Part shown: piece by piece, positions 13,848 through 28,486 of the stretch | Layout: each line of letters begins with the position of its first letter | Position numbering within the stretch: position 1 is the first letter of the stretch | Source: Gymnorhina tibicen | Taxonomy: Eukaryota > Chordata > Aves > Passeriformes > Artamidae | Direction of reading: 5' to 3' | Assembly (NCBI GenBank): GCA_013399875.1 | Contig: VXAZ01007911.1 | Span: forward strand, 337,995 to 401,994 | DNA: 64,000 nucleotides | The notes under the pieces: model-generated | Told to the model about the DNA's origin: nothing | The model's input: only the letters and a program-made list of their open reading frames with translations | Database searches by the model: none | Made by a program: the position numbers and the translations under genes

Positions 13848-16800
13848 CTATTGCAAAGGAGGAAACGGTCACAAACAGGTTTCACAGTGCTATTTCCATG
13901 AGCAATCTCACTTTAAAATGAATGCTTGTCCCTAGAACATTCACACAGCTACAGGTTTGGTTTGCTAAGTCTGACTTTGTAGGACGCTGCCTGGAGCATG
14001 TGCAGCTCCTGCACATCTGCACAGTCAAGTCTAAGAGTTCCTAAGGCTCGGATTAGTTTGTTAAACCCTGGAGAGCCTTCAAAATATAATGATGTCCAGA
14101 TCCCTAAGCTAATTTTCCATGAACCCCAATCCTAATGTTTAAGCCAAAAATTAATCACAAGGAGCCTGATCCAAAACCTAATCCAGTCAAAAGCAGTCTT
14201 CCAACAATCAAGCCTGGTCAAGCCAAGCGCACGTTATTGCAAGCGCTGGCACCTTGCCCTACGTAAAGCGGCACAGGAACACGTGGTCTTCCTGACTGCA
14301 CTGCCTGCCGTTGGATGGAGATCTCACTTTAGCTCTCCCTGTTGTAAGTGGTATTTTTAGCAGGCATTTGTAAACATTCCATGGCATCGGTTCAGGTCCC
14401 TGTAATCACGTGCACAGCGCAGAGTCCTGTTACTGTCCCCTCTATATCTCCATTTGCCAGGTCTGTGCCTGCTGCTGAGCTGCCCTGACTTCCTGGGAAT
14501 GCCCCTCTGTCTTACTCTTAACTCCTGCCTTCCTCTCAGTAGGACTCTTTACACTCTGTGATGTTTCCCAGTGGTTTGTGTTGCTACACATCCAGGCTCA
14601 GCAGAAACAATCACGTAGTCGCTGTTCTGACAAGAAACATGCCAAGCTCCAAGAAAGAGAGCGTCCTGCCTCACCGAACGCTTCCCACACTGCCTCTCTC
14701 CCCACTGCTGTGCACAAAATAATTTTTTAGTGCTTTAAAACCCATGCTAAATATTAAGTAGTATTTAAGAAAAATGGAGACCTTGCAGGCACATGCATTC
14801 GGATGAGACACGGCAACAGAGATCTTAGGAAAGAATGTAGCCTGGAGTTCAGTGCAAGCCAAGCAGCTTGTATTAGCTGAGGATCTCGCTTCCAAAAAAG
14901 GGCTTTAGCCTTTTGATTCTTATTGCAGTGTGGAGAGAAGTTTCCCGTGGCTTATTTGGGGGCTGGGGAGGATTTTGTGTAGCATTTTATTCCTTTGCTG
15001 TAAAAGCATGTTCTGGTTTTTTCACTGAAGAGTCAGATGGACAGCCCAAGTGAAGCTGAGACTAGAGGCAAGCTTTATGTGAAGCACAAATCCAGCAGGT
15101 GGCACAGAATTCAGTAATTTTGTTTTTAGAGCAAGAACCTTCCAACCCCTGTCCTGGCCCCATTTGCCCAGTGTCTGAGGAGGGGTCAGTGGTATGAACT
15201 GGAGGTCAGGGAGAGGGGAAGACAGTGTGGGACAGGATCTGACTTGGCTTACAAAGCAGGAGTTCTCTAATTCCATTACATTCCCAGGGTGAATTTTCTA
15301 ACACTGTGCTTCCAAATGTAATATAACTCAGGAAAAAACCTACCTCGACATATTTAACTACCTTTGGATTTAAGGATAAACTGGGAGGGCAGACACAACA
15401 ACCCCAACTGAGCTGAAATATGGTGTAGATAAAATGATCACAAATCATGAACAAAAGCAAATTTCAATACAGGGTTCAGGACACACTGATTTCCTGCATG
15501 GAATCCATTTTCATACATGCTCTTGACTAAAGCAAGAAAATACTGGGTATTAATACTGCTCCTAGAATTAACTGCTTTGACAATAATTTTTCGTAATTTT
15601 TATTACTGCCATCCTCTGCTTAGATTAAGCAAACTGTACTGCTTAGACACCCTGTCTCTTTGCAAGGGTGGCGGCCTAATTCTTTCATTCTGCCCCAAAC
15701 AAAGCTTATACTGGGGTGAAAAAAAACCTCTGAAACTACTAAAATTTGGGTTTGTACGTTTATCGGGTTCTTTTCCATCCTTCAAAAACCCTCTTCATAG
15801 TCCATGCTTGAAAAGAAAAAAAAAGGATAATGGTAGAGAAATCTGCCTTGTCCCCAAAAGCCCCTCCCTTCAACATCAAGTTACCTTCAAAAGCAGAAAT
15901 CAAACCTCGTAAAGGAGTGACTGGAATCAGGTGGAACCAATCAGAAGCACATAGATACATATAGTTCTTTGCTTAACCTCTGCTTATGCTCTGGGTTCTC
16001 CTCAACACTCTCTCTAAGCAACATTGAAACACTGTTCAGAACTGAGTTTTCCTACAGTTAAATAAAAAACATCACATTCTCTGCAGGGTCCAAGCCCACG
16101 AGCTGTCCTGAGCACCAGCTGTGTGTATGGTTTGGCTCACAAGGATTCTGCCACAATGGAAAACTGAGAATTTTTTCAATGCAGCAATTACGGCATGTGC
16201 TTTCATGTGTGGGGGGAAAAGAACATACTTGCACATCTTACAAGAAGGTACAGAAACTTGACGCCTTTCTTTATTCCCACTCACTCTTTTCTATCTGTTT
16301 TAATCTTTTTTCCCTTCCAGCCAGCACAGTGCAGCCCAGCACTCCAATACCAAGTTTATTTCCCCTGGGGAGAACTGACAGGAAGGCATCTTACCCATTT
16401 TCCCTATGATCCATGTGCATTTACCATGCCTTCATGTCCCTGTCCTTTAGAATTTAAAATTAACTTTAACTTTAAGCTATCCTGATGTGAAAACTTGGGC
16501 TGCAAATTCAGCAAGACCAAAACAAACTCCACAAAAATCTACACGATGCTCCCTCTTTTCCAGTTCAGGATAATCCAAGACATTGCAAATTCATTATTTA
16601 GAAACCTCCTGCCCCAAGAAAAGCTGAAATAATAACTCTATAAGGCCATCCTTGGATAGGATAGTTAAGCACTCTGCTGACATAAAATAAATTCAAATAA
16701 GATAAATTGCCTTAGTTTAACAGCACGCAAGGAGACATTCAGAGAGTTGATGTCATCCACTTCATCTTCAGAGGTCCACACCAAATATAGGAGTCCGTGC

Positions 16801-19800
16801 CCAGACAAAAGCTTCACAAAAGCTTTCCTCTCATTCCCCGCCCTCCCCCTCCTCCCAGTGCTGGCTGGCCCAGAGAGAACCACTTGCCCACAAACCCAAC
16901 CGCAAAATAGAGCAGAAACCGGTCAGCCTTTGTCCTGCTGTCTTGCAGCTTCAGAAGTGGAGAATTGTGGTAAGACTACAGGGTGTTCTTCGCCTTCTGA
17001 GGCGACCTGTGCAGTGCGGGACTGGTTCCAGCTGGAACCAGAGCCTATCGAGGTAAAGTGACCACAGCTGTGAGCTCGTTAACAAAGGTGTGGCTGCTGG
17101 GACAAGAGAAGGCAGCGGAGTTCTCTTCTTCAAGGTAGTCAGTCTCTCGGACTGTAAGAAAATGAGACGTGGAATCTGGACCCCAAACATCCTCCTGTTC
17201 AACAACAACACAGCAGACTGCCGAGGAAATTATTCTGTAGCTTCTCCACGTGCACGTGCAGGGCTTGTTACATTGCTGCCACACTGCAGCAGCAGCAACC
17301 AAGCATCTTGGATTTTAAGCAGTGGTGTTTTTTAGGGCCAGTTCTTAGAGCAGCCAGCACAGGAACCAGAGGCACGAATGCAGCTTGTGCCAGCTTGTGC
17401 TCCGTGCTGGCTCTGCTGCCCGGCACTGCTCCGCAGGGATGGCTGGATGCAGGGCAGCCTCTCAGCCCTTCAGTGAAATCCCTTCTTACGGCTTTTAAGT
17501 GAGTGGACACTGTGCAGTTCTATAGCATCTCTCGGTAAAGCAAGTTAATCATTTCAGAACACTTCCGAGAGCAGAAGTTACCAGAACAGAGGCATCCAAG
17601 ACACCCAGGGACACTCGCAAGCCAACTCAGCCTTGATGCAAACTCGCTGGCACATGTTGGGTCCTGCCTGCCCAAGCAAGATTTTCTTGACTGAAAGGGT
17701 CACTTGTCAATCAGCTGCTGGGCTGCCCAGCTCCTCCGGGAACGCCATGGCCATGCAAACTGGGACTACGGACCTGTCTCCAGGCTATTTCAGTGGCTTA
17801 CAAGTAAGCACACATGTAAATCTTCTTAAAACAGTTGTAGGAAGTGCATTTATCAGGTCCACTTATCCATTACCTACAGCTTTCCCACGTGGCTCCACTT
17901 TTCACCTAGTGCATTTTTCCCAGACCAATGTGATAGTTAATGGGTACTTAAAATCCAAATCCATCCTCATGGCTTTCTATGCGCTTCCCACTAGAAGGCT
18001 CCTGAAGGCTCACACAAACTTCAGTCCACTATTTCTAAAGCAGTGGATTCCCATTTTTGTCATTACTAACAGTTCCTCTTATTAGAGCTGTTCCAGAAAC
18101 CCTGCCTGTTTCTGACCTGCAGGTGTCTGAATTGACCGCACACTTGGGTTTTGTCAGCTCCGAGCTGCAGAAACACCCCACACCCAAATTCTGACATCAG
18201 CACTGAAAAGGCAGATGTCCCTGCAGCATGCTGCACAAAGGCAGCCAACTAACAGGCTGACATCAAGCTCCCCACTGCTAATGGTCTTAGCAAGCTCCAC
18301 CTCTGTTAATAAATTTAGCCTTGTAATTTAGCTTATGCAGCCTTTCCGCTTGTGGAAAATGTGCTTTGTGGATCTTCCAGGACCTCTTTAACCTGTCACA
18401 GACCAGGCCTGGCTCTGCCTGGACTCTTCTTTTCACCCTTGCTTCTGCCTCTTACAAGTTCTCATTGTTTAACAGCGAAGCACGATGGCTCCTGCAGCTA
18501 TCTGAGTATTTAGCCTGCCATACCCTCAGCACATGCTGTGGAACAGAGCTGTAGCAGGCGGCAGCACAGTGTTACACAAACAACAACTTTCCCTTCCAGA
18601 ACTCTAATGAAGGTTGTGTTCCGTGAAATTGTAAGAACAATGCACTAGTAACAAGCCATGAGCAGCCCAACCGTACAGAGACAATTAACAAAATACGCTA
18701 AGTATCAATTTATCTTGCCACCTCACTCGGTTTCGCTTAGCCCTGTATGCAGTTCAAAACTTTTTGGCAGCAGGCAGCACCATAAATCATAACTTGCATG
18801 GCATCTGTTCTTGCCCAGAACCGTGCACTGTGTACAGGGTTTGGGTAGGTCATCATCACAGCTGGATTCTTCACTGAACCACTGTAATGATTTCAAGTCT
18901 TGAAAATGCTCTATGGCTGTGTAAAGTGTTTGCTTCTTGGGACAGAGGTCAGGATAACCAGGAGCTGCTGGAGGGAGACAGCTGCTGACACATTTTGGTC
19001 AGACTTGGCATGCTAATGACTCTGAACAGCTAAGGATTTCTAGGGCCACCAGTGGCCTTTCGTCCCTGTGGATCCACTCAAACTTGCACCTCTGTTTACA
19101 TCAGTGCTCACTGGAAGCCGACCCCAAATCAGGCTGCTGTGATTTTCGGGGAAAGGCAGCATGCGTCTCCGAACAGAAGTGTATGTACTGTAATAGAACA
19201 AATACATCCAACTTGCTATTTCCAGAACCTCTTTTTAAAGAAAATAAAATGTTCACCTTTAAAAGCTCACCTTTGTTCTACTGCCGTATGGAAAGGCTTG
19301 TGCAAAACCCACTGACAGCGCAACAGGATCGCTTCCACACTTTGTGGGTGCCCAGATTATGTTCCTGCAGTTTTATCTCCCGGTCAACACACGAAGCCTG
19401 TGCCTGGAGTGCCAAACTCTGCCCAGTGAGTGTGTACAAGTCAGAGATGGTAGCGCAGCCCTGAGAGCCCCCTTGCACGGCAGCCTCAGAGCTGCAGGCA
19501 GTAGCTTTTCTGTGGAGACTCCTTTTCTTTCCTCTCTCCCTCCCAAATGTGGGGTCTGTAATTTTCTCTAGGAATGCTACAAACAGAACAGCTGGTGAGC
19601 AAAACTGTAACCTCAAGGAAAACAGAGCTAGAAACTAAACACTGTTGATGGTGTGACACGCCATGAGGATGCGCTTTCCTCTTGTACTGTGCCAAGCTCC
19701 TCCCTCAGGTAACCTCATCAAGAGCTGCATCTCTCATCAGGATATATATTTCAGGACACGGTGGTAAGCACGCTCACGTACTTGTCACTGCAACACATGG

Positions 19801-22800
19801 ATGTTCAGTGTGATAAATTTACGCCAAGTGGGGGGGCAGGAACGGAAGGTGAGGTCTGAGAGGGCCCCGATAATATAAAGAGTTTTTAAATCTACCTCGA
19901 GCATTCCATGCTTCAGCTGGATCTGTCCATGCAGGCAAAGCCTCGACGACTGCCAGCTGCGAGCCTTTTCTTGATGAGGCATTGCCTGCACCTTTGGGCT
20001 TCTGGTTTAGCTGCTCAAAAATGCCACTGGGTGTGGGGGACAGCTATTTAAATGGTAGGCATCACCAGGGCTCCTGTGTACGCAGGTGGAGCAGGGCGTG
20101 CAGGTGGGGTCCAGGAGCCCAGATCAGAGCTGTGGAAAGCCGTCCCAGCCTACAGAACGCTGCTCTTGAGCGAGGCCATTCTCTGCTGAGTTAATGCCTT
20201 CTGGAGCCCCATCCCAGCTTGGGGCTGTGGAGCTCCTCGGAGGAGTGGATGATGAAGGCAGTGTTGTGCTGGTGCTGGGTTAGCCGTGTCCAGCTGAGCT
20301 CACCCAGGTGCTTGGTTTAGCTCCCAAAACTATTCTGCTTTATTCCTTCCAATTGGCTGAATCACGACTGGGCTTACCCCATGTTTCCATGTGGGTTTGT
20401 TTTTCTATGAGTCACTTAGAAGTACTACTGGCAGCTTGCTTCCTTTTTTTCTTTTTAACTCAAAACTTCTTTTTTTTTCCACTATTGCTAAGACAGTAAA
20501 AAGGAAACAGAAGTAAAGCAGGAGATGTTTAATTGGTTTGCTGGACTCACTGGTTTTGTTCTAGAGAATGCAATGCTGACTGTGCATCGAGCAGGACTTT
20601 TTGTGCTGAATTCAGTGACTCTCATGGCATGTAAAGTGAACATGTGTGAAATCAGGGTGATGAAGAATTTAATCTGTACGTAGGCTGGCATTGTTACAGA
20701 TTTCTCATTCAAGAGCTGTTGCTTTTTTTACCTAAACAGGACTTGTGCACCCTAATAGTGTGGCAGAACTGGGCTTTAACAAAAAAAGATCTGGAGTAGG
20801 TTACAAGAGGAAATAAATTTAAGTAGAGCTCTTGATTTCTGTGATTACACTCGAGTAACCTTAATCAGACTTTTTAAGTGAGAAGCACCTTCACAGCCCA
20901 CCTTAGGCTCTGGACAGGCCAGCCTGTCCATATAGCAATTAACGTTTGAACTCCCTGAAATTAACTTGTTTCCAAAGTGAAGCCCTTCATTCTTTCCAGT
21001 GTTGGTTTCACATCGCATGCCTCTGCTGTGTTCAAGCAAGCTCTGTCATTTACTTCCCCGGTGCCAATCTGTGCGGAAAGCCACGAGGCAGCAGGACCAC
21101 CTCACACTAGATGGAAGACAATCAATTCAGGGTGACTTGGAATGAAACACATGCTTTTCAAGGAAACACCGTTTTGGTGCTTCTCTCCCATGAAGTCAGA
21201 GCAGGAACTGCAGCAGTTAATATCTAATAGGTCCTACCTTTCTCTGCTGCCAAACATCTGTGCTTGTGACCACACCTCGCTGCCAAGCCCAGCCTGCTCC
21301 CTGATGCTGCTCGGCAGTGCCGTGGACAAAGAGGGAGGGGAGGGGGAAGGCTGCTACCCTGTCCCCTATCCAAGTGAAAAAAATCCCTGAGACATATGGT
21401 CTTGCATAAAATCACCACCCGAGAGAAGCCTGGCGCGGCGTTAGGTTAGTGAGAATATTCTAATTACACCAAGGCTGAGCAGCACCTCATTGGCAGCCAC
21501 TGAGGAAAGCAAATGGGGATGACAAAACTGCGGGTCATGAGATGCGTATTTTAACAGCATCAGAACCTTTAGCCCCAAATTACTAAAAACAACCCTAAAC
21601 CCATTACTTACCAAGTAATGTAACTAGGAATCAAGACAAACTGTTACTTTCCATAACAGGAAAAAAGTTGTTTCGGCTATTTTTTTTTTCCTAATTAGTA
21701 AGAAAAATCTGCCTCGAAGAAACTTCTCACTAAGGGAACACTGGATTTCATTTGGACCTGTGACTGCTTCCTTTGGAGCAAGTTGTACAGCATCCCTTAT
21801 GTAAGAGAGCTGCCAGCCGTGCAGGGCTGGCTGACAAGTCCCATCCCAATCACAGGGCACAGGCACGCTCACACTAACTGGAGCCGTGTCAGTGCCGGTG
21901 CTGGTTTATCAAGCTCACTGTACTCCAGGAGAACATTATATGGTTTGTAATATGTCAGAGAATGTCAAATTAAGGGCTGCACGGCAGTGAAGGGTAGAGC
22001 AGAAAGCATTCTATTCCAGGCCATTGATTCCTTTTAACAACTACATGCAGTAATTCCCAAAACTATCTCCTCAGTCTCAATCACATGGAAAACATAGCGC
22101 AGCGTTAGTTCTGAACCTTGCACCCAGTGCAGCTTGAAGATTAGACCGTCCAAGGGGAGTAAAGAAGATGACTGATTTAATCAGAATAATTCTTTTAATG
22201 ATAACTTGCTGCATTTCTCCTCCCCCCACCTCCTTAAATGTCTAATAGTTTGCTTCCTGGATTCCCAGTGCATAAACCGAGCATATTTTCTTCCTACAGG
22301 AAATGATCCAATTAAGTTGATGTATAATTGATAATGAACTGTTTAAGCTGATTTTGGCCTTGAAAAATCTTAACCACGTACAGTCAGCTGGCCGACCCCC
22401 CGTTCATCCGCAGTGGAGGGACAGCACTTAGGGAAAGGGAGATAGCAGGCTGAGCACACTGCCCCAGGAAGTGTAGGGAGGCAGCCTAGCTCAAGGGAGC
22501 TGCGCAGGCTGGACAGAAGTAGGGATTACGTGAAAATCATGTAGTCCCTGATTGCTGCCCAGTATCCAAGTTGCAACCTGGCCCCGGAGACAGCAGGGTT
22601 CAGACAGCGGAGCTTGGTAAGCACTCACGTTAGAGCCACGGAACCAGCGGCGTTCTCCAGTGTCTAACCTTGGAGCACCACTGTGGCCGTGGGGAAGCTT
22701 CCCACCCTCCATAAACACAAATTCTGTTGCCTTATAGCAGGTACCAGCGGGCGATGCTGTTGGACTCGTGTGAGTTCGGTAATTCACCCTCCCCCAGTGC

Positions 22801-25800
22801 CAAAGCCAGGTCAGCCTGAGGAAGTGCTGCTGACAGCACAGCTGGAGCAGAAGGCATGAGATTCATGGAAAGAGGCTGGAGCACATCTTTGGGAAGCCAC
22901 TGCACTAAGTTTTATAAACATAAAGGCTAAAATTGTTCTGCACATGAATAGCTCTTGCCTACCTCAACAAAACGGACTCCCCCCCGCTAGACTTTAGTTT
23001 TGTCCCTGCTTGGGTGCCAACTGGCTGTCCAACATGGTTTCCTCCCTGCTGACTTTGTGTTAGTAAGGCAAACAGGGACAAGTATGCTCATCACCAAGTC
23101 TTGTCAGCAGCCTACGGGCCCCACTCCCCTCTCTGTGCTGAGCACCGGGGCACAGGCATGGTGACAGTGAGCGTCACTGCGCTCCAGATGAGAGGTGACT
23201 CCGTAGGTACCGGCAGCGGCTGAGCGTGCCGCTGCCATGCACGGTTTGTGCAGCGGCTCCCTGCGGGCCCTGCTGCGCTGGCTGTCACCAAGCCGCGTAA
23301 CTCCAAAGTAGCAATGCGGTGCCGTGCACAGCGAGTGACACAGGAACCATCCAGCTGACATGGAAACCCCCAGGATATTCGATGGATACCCTTCACCGGT
23401 GTCCAAATGGATCGGAATGCCAGAGGCATTTTGCTGACTGCTCTCTGCAACAGGAGTAGACTTCCTTCTATCACCCACAGAGTTTTACTGGCAAGAATTT
23501 ATACTTTTATAGCAGAGAATTTATATTTTTACAGCACTCCCTGCTTATACCCCTTTAGCCAGAGTCTGATGCTGGGTGAATCTACGTTCTTTTAAGGACC
23601 TTGTGTGCATTTAATCCTTTGTTTAGCCTCACTGGTCCCCGGGTGCACTCCCTGGATGGGTCTAAGTAAGTCCATGTCAGCCTGGGAGTTTACATCCTGC
23701 AGACCCTGAGGTCTCCTCTCCCCTGGTCAGCCCTTCACCAGGAGGCAGATCCTTGAGTATCCCAATTTGCAACTTTTCCTGGACAAATGGAAAGCTTTAT
23801 GCTAAGGGTTAGGGTTTTTCCCCGAGAGGCTCAGCCAACTTGGAGAGAATTTTGCTTCAATTTACAATGCTCCGGGTGGCGTAACTACTCAGTTCACATG
23901 ACTTGATCTATTCTTTTTTCTGTCCATTATGTTTAACAATGGGTTTCCCATGTAAAATGAACAAAAAGCCCGTAAAATGAACAAGCAGGAGGAGATTTTA
24001 GCAATTATATTTCTAATCCTTTCCAGGTAGAATTTTTAAGAAATTTTGTAACACTGAAAAATAAAACAACTTTTTGCTCACCCTTTTTTGAACTGACTAC
24101 TTCCTCTAAAGTTCTGCATGTATCAGTTCCTGTAGTCTTATCTGATAAGTTTTTGTGGCATTTCCTAAGAACAAAATATATTTTAACTTCCTGTATTAAG
24201 TGCTGTCAACTTACTTTAGTATAAAAATGTGTTTGTCTGCTTAGAGCTGTCATACACTCTGCTAATGTTACTAAAGTGAGTTCCCTTAATGTAACTTTTC
24301 AAGGTACCAGCCTTGTCCAATTCTGCCTACGGAGACAATCAGACAACTTTCACTCACGAATCAGCAGGACTTGTGTTTAATTAAGGTTTTAGTTTTCTTA
24401 TCTAGTACTGATCTGCTGCATGGTGACAGAAATTGTGCCCTCCCAAAGCCTTCACACTGTCCTGGCTCGCTTCTTCACAAGGCTACACTCCATGTAATAA
24501 TCAGCCAAACCCCATCAGTAACTGCTCCTGAGAGTGCAGTAACTCGCCTTCAGCATTTTGCTTTTAAGCTCTAGAGTTTTGCTCAGATTTATTCACCCTG
24601 ACAATGCTGTTTAGTTATGACTTTGTAAGCTAGGTATGAGCAATGCTGGAGAGCAGGACACTTCGCAAAGCAGCCCCCTCTTCACAGGTCTGCACAGAGT
24701 TTTAGAACTGGTAGTGGATGTTCTCCAGCACAAACACCACAGCATGGAGGTGCTTCAACCCTTCTCACTTCTCTGGGATTTTATCAGGATTAATGTTAAA
24801 ACATGGCACAAGCTCTCCGGCACGTAAGCCAGGGTTACTCTAAATGTTCATCTTGACTGTCTTGAGTGTTAATCCCCGGTCACGATTAAACAGATTTTGT
24901 GTATCTGTCCAGAGAAAATAAATTAGAATAGTTGCTCATACTGAAAGCCAACTGCAGGAGCAGGTACTACAGGTACCCTGTGCTAAAATTCATCACTTTT
25001 TTTTATTACCGCTAACAAATGTAGATTAACTGCTCGGCTCTCCTGGAATACAGTACAAATATAACAGGATAGCGGCCAAATAGTCTTATACCTGGAGAGA
25101 TCAGTGTAGTAGAGACTCCTGCATCATTCCTACTCAGCAGTTCTGGGCTGTACTTTTGCTCAGGGGTTTTAATTGCCGGGTTGCTGCCATTTCTGAAGAC
25201 AATGTTTTTTCTGAACAGAAATTGTTCAACAACATTCACGGATGGTTTCACAACTGCACCTTTGACTCTGTACTTTGAGCAATACTCCTGCATGTTTGCA
25301 ACATATCTCCTTTTCATCTGGTTTGAAATAAGCTTTCCCCTCTAGATCAATGTCTCTGAGTCTATATTCTCTAGCTAACTTGCAAACTGAAATGAATTTA
25401 TAATAGTGACTAAAAAGGGAAACTGTGACTATTTCATGTTCAATTAGATCTACTTATCAGTGCTATAACGCTGTGAGAACGAATTGTCACAATCACTCAA
25501 AACCCCTGCAAAGAAAACTGAGTATTAACTACAACATACCAAAATATCCTATTAATACCACCACCACACATGCATTAGAAAAAAAAACCCACACACACAG
25601 AATCCAAACCAACCAGAAACCCCACTTATGGATACTTCCATCCATGCTCTGTGGTAGAAGCCCAGTGTTGACGTGTCCAGTGTCCGGGCTGTAAATAAAC
25701 CCTGAACCACCTCGGGAGCTCAGTCTGCAGAAGCAGACCTTGCATCTAAGCTGTGGAACGGTGTACATCAGTTTGCTTTTCCTGTCACTGCTAAGCTGTT

Positions 25801-27500
25801 ACCCTGAAACAATGCACTGCCATTCCGTGTGTCTGGTCCTGTTCTACAGCTATGATATGCCCAGATCAGGGATTTTTACAGCCGGGTTTTTTATAAGTGC
25901 CAGAAGAAGCTGGATTGAGGCTCGTGCAAACACCATCTGGCATATTGTATCACAAAAGCTTCCCTCCCTGCTGACACAGAAGTGAAGGTGCTTTCAAGTT
26001 CCTGAGAGGTATAGAAGAGGCAGGCTGGCACTGCTACCAGCTAGAGACTGCCCAAAAACACCTTGGCTAAGAATGCGGGTAGTGGGACACCCTGCAGCTT
26101 ATGCTAACCTTCCACGTGTTTGAACGACAGACTCTTCAAGCTGAGCTCCTCAGAAACCTCAAGCGACCGTACTTCTGCTGCTTCCTCAAAGGACATGAGG
26201 AGTGGGGAGATCTGATCCCTCAGAAGGTGCCGATCTGCAGGTCAGAGACCCTCACTGGAGGGGAAACACCAAACACAAATATCTTGACTCCTCCATCCCT
26301 GACACACTTATTTGAAAAGCAGTATCCTTGGAAACATTAACATCATCAGCTGGGGTTAAACATTTGGCTCTTATAAGAAAGCCCAGCACTGGCATTTCGA
26401 TCATTTGCACTAGCAGCATAGCTGAGTCCTCGAAGTCTTTCAAATGGCATAGAATGAGATTTTAAAGAGTAAAGGTTTTAGGCAGTACCACATGGGCTGC
26501 ACTGTCTTTTCAGGAGAATAAATGTCAATGCATCAAAAGATTGATTACCTTTGTTTAGAAAGCACAAGGAAAATTCTGGAACTACATTTATTTTAAGTAA
26601 CAAGAAGGAAAACAAGTTGTTGCATTACAGCATTTCACAAAAACCGCACTGCTCAAGGGAAGTGATACATTCACGACTGTGTAGCATCCTGTATGTGAGT
26701 AGTATCCTTTTGCTATTTAAAAAAAGGAAAAGGAAATGAATGATAGTGGGCTCTCTCTCAGAAGAAGGATTTCATTATTGCTTTTGACTTGACTTCTGCC
26801 AGTAAGCCTGTTTGCACTGTGCTGCCTACATGCAGCAGCAGCACTGTCAACCTTGCATAAAAGACACAGCCTTCAGTCTAAAATGAGACAAATAGATTTT
26901 GTGTCCACAACCACAGATGTCTTAACACACAGCTGAAACAGTGTCAAGCCACTGATCGCAAGCAAAATGTTTCTCTTTGATCCCTTCCCGCAAACCACAG
27001 TAATCGGCTGAATGGCCTCATCTCACCGATGGGAGTTTCTCGTGCCGTGCTGCAAAGTGGAACTGAGTCTTAGCACTTATTGGGATAACAAGTGGTTAAA
27101 GTCATGGATTTAAAACGCTCCTCTCTGTATGTAAAGATTCGGGTAATTCCTAAATTGCGCTTATCCCCCAGGATTTTAACTAGCTGTTCTCAACTCTCCC
27201 AGAGGAACAGTCTCCATTTTTTCCAGACTGAACCGAAAGCAGCCATTCATCAGAGCATCCCCCAGACTTCCCACACTCCTCTCCTTGTGAGGAGTCCTCA
27301 AATTCTACACGAGGTCTGAGCATGAATAACTGCAGGAGGCGCAAGCAGTGCTGATTTACAGAATTGCATCTCTAAGGTAAGGGGGAGGGAACTTCATCTA
27401 CTGCAACTCCTGCCTTAGGAACCTGCCTAGAAAAGGAAGTGGGACTGGGAGAGTATGCTCTAATCTTGAGGAAATGTAAAACTTATTGCCTGGTACTCAC
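13848..27500 (-). other. ANTXR2: ANTXR2 intron 7 (13.7 kb)
   Basis: A large intron between exons 7 and 8. No coding exon or RNA gene was recognised. It contains a perfect short palindrome at 21602-21620, an AT-rich patch at about 22160-22370 with several TAAT cores and a spaced direct repeat at 23952-23984. Short T and A runs are scattered through it. Open frames of 60 to 150 codons occur on both strands, but none has a recognisable motif or splice context. Fine repeats could be missed by eye. Confidence 0.85.
21602..21620. repeat. Short perfect inverted repeat
   Basis: CATTACTT and AAGTAATG form perfect 8-base arms around a 3-base centre (ACC) in ANTXR2 intron 7. The arms contain ATTA/TAAT homeodomain cores. 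Function is unknown. Confidence 0.8.
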
Positions 27501-27581
27501 AGAATTGATTATCCCCTTAAGTGCTTGGAATCCTCCAGTGACAGGGAAGACTTGCTCTTTCACGTCAGCAATTCTTTCCAG
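27501..27581 (-). CDS. ANTXR2: ANTXR2 exon 7 (vWA domain, C-terminal part)
   Basis: The exon is 81 bases, 27 whole codons, in phase 0 at both ends. The acceptor is TCTCCAAAG and the donor GTGAGT. It encodes [14 protein letters not shown] followed by [13 protein letters not shown]. The human counterpart is [27 protein letters not shown], differing at two positions. This covers the last strand and helix of the vWA fold. The near identity makes this one of the most secure exons in the window. Confidence 0.97.
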
Positions 27582-28417
27582 CTTTGGAGAGAAAATGCAT
27601 GCAAACACGTGAATCATCTGGCAAACTAAATTCATCACACTGCTTTACACCCTTAAAATTTAAATGGATGTCTAAAAGCAACCCTCATCAACTCTGCAAG
27701 GAGAAGGAAACTTTAGAGCTCTCTCACAGCTAACTAAGAGTTTTCTGAACTGGAGGACATACCACAGCTGACTGCAGCTAACAAAATGGTGGCTAATCAT
27801 CGTGTCAAACACCACACCGAAGAAATCTTTCAGGGCCTGTATCTTGGCAGTGATTTTCTAACTCTGTCCAGAATTACCTTCCCTGTTTGCTCTGCGTTTC
27901 ACTAAAAACCCTTTCTCTGCATCTTCTGCAGGAAGGAGCCTTTTGTGTACCTCTCCATTAAAGCCACTTTGATTGAACGGGAGTAGCTACAGCCTTCACT
28001 GGGACACAGCAACTCTGGAAGAGCTTTTCACCGAAGGACATGAATCCCGTGTTCTTTTCCTTGTCCCAAGACTGTTACATATACACTGCTGGAGTCTTCT
28101 CTACAGCTCCTCTGTTCATGTGATCAGTACCCTGACCTGGTTGCCACTCGAATGAGAGGGGCTTGCCTGCACCCTCTCCGTTGGCAGCTCCCAGTTAACA
28201 AGGGGATTTCCAACAGGTCTCCTTGGCAGTGAGCACGACACCCACACATTCTATTTATGTCTACGTACACATCTGAGTGTGTTTCCTGAGCCAGAGAAGA
28301 CATTACGCTGCCTAATGAAAGTAAAATTAAATTTCCGTACTACTTAACGTTAACTCTGTAAAACCCTGGGTTGAGGTACTGCCTAGTGCTCCAAAATAGT
28401 AATGTTCTTATTCTTAC
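27582..28417 (-). other. ANTXR2: ANTXR2 intron 6
   Basis: An 836-base intron between exons 6 and 7, bounded by donor GTAAGA and acceptor CCAAAG on the minus strand. No other feature was recognised. Confidence 0.92.
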
Positions 28418-28486
28418 CTGTTCTTGTTCAAAATCCTGGACACCAACGCAGTAAACTCTCGCTCCCAGCTCTCTGGATTTCCTTGC
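28418..28486 (-). CDS. ANTXR2: ANTXR2 exon 6 (vWA domain)
   Basis: The exon is 69 bases, 23 codons, in phase 0 at both ends. The acceptor is GCCACAG and the donor GTAAGA after GAACAG. It encodes ARKSRELGARVYCVGVQDFE followed by QEQ. The human counterpart is [29 protein letters not shown] is the buried beta strand typical of this receptor family. The intron separating it from exon 5 is only 96 bases (28487-28582). Confidence 0.97.

Noticed and set aside
23800..23818. Telomere-like AAGGGTTAGGGTTT.
   Set aside because: Fewer than two TTAGGG units; not an interstitial telomere.
25012..25317. 101-codon minus-strand frame with a protein-like amino-acid mix in ANTXR2 intron 7.
   Set aside because: No recognised family, no splice signals that would join it to exons 7 or 8, and ANTXR2 has no extra domain there.
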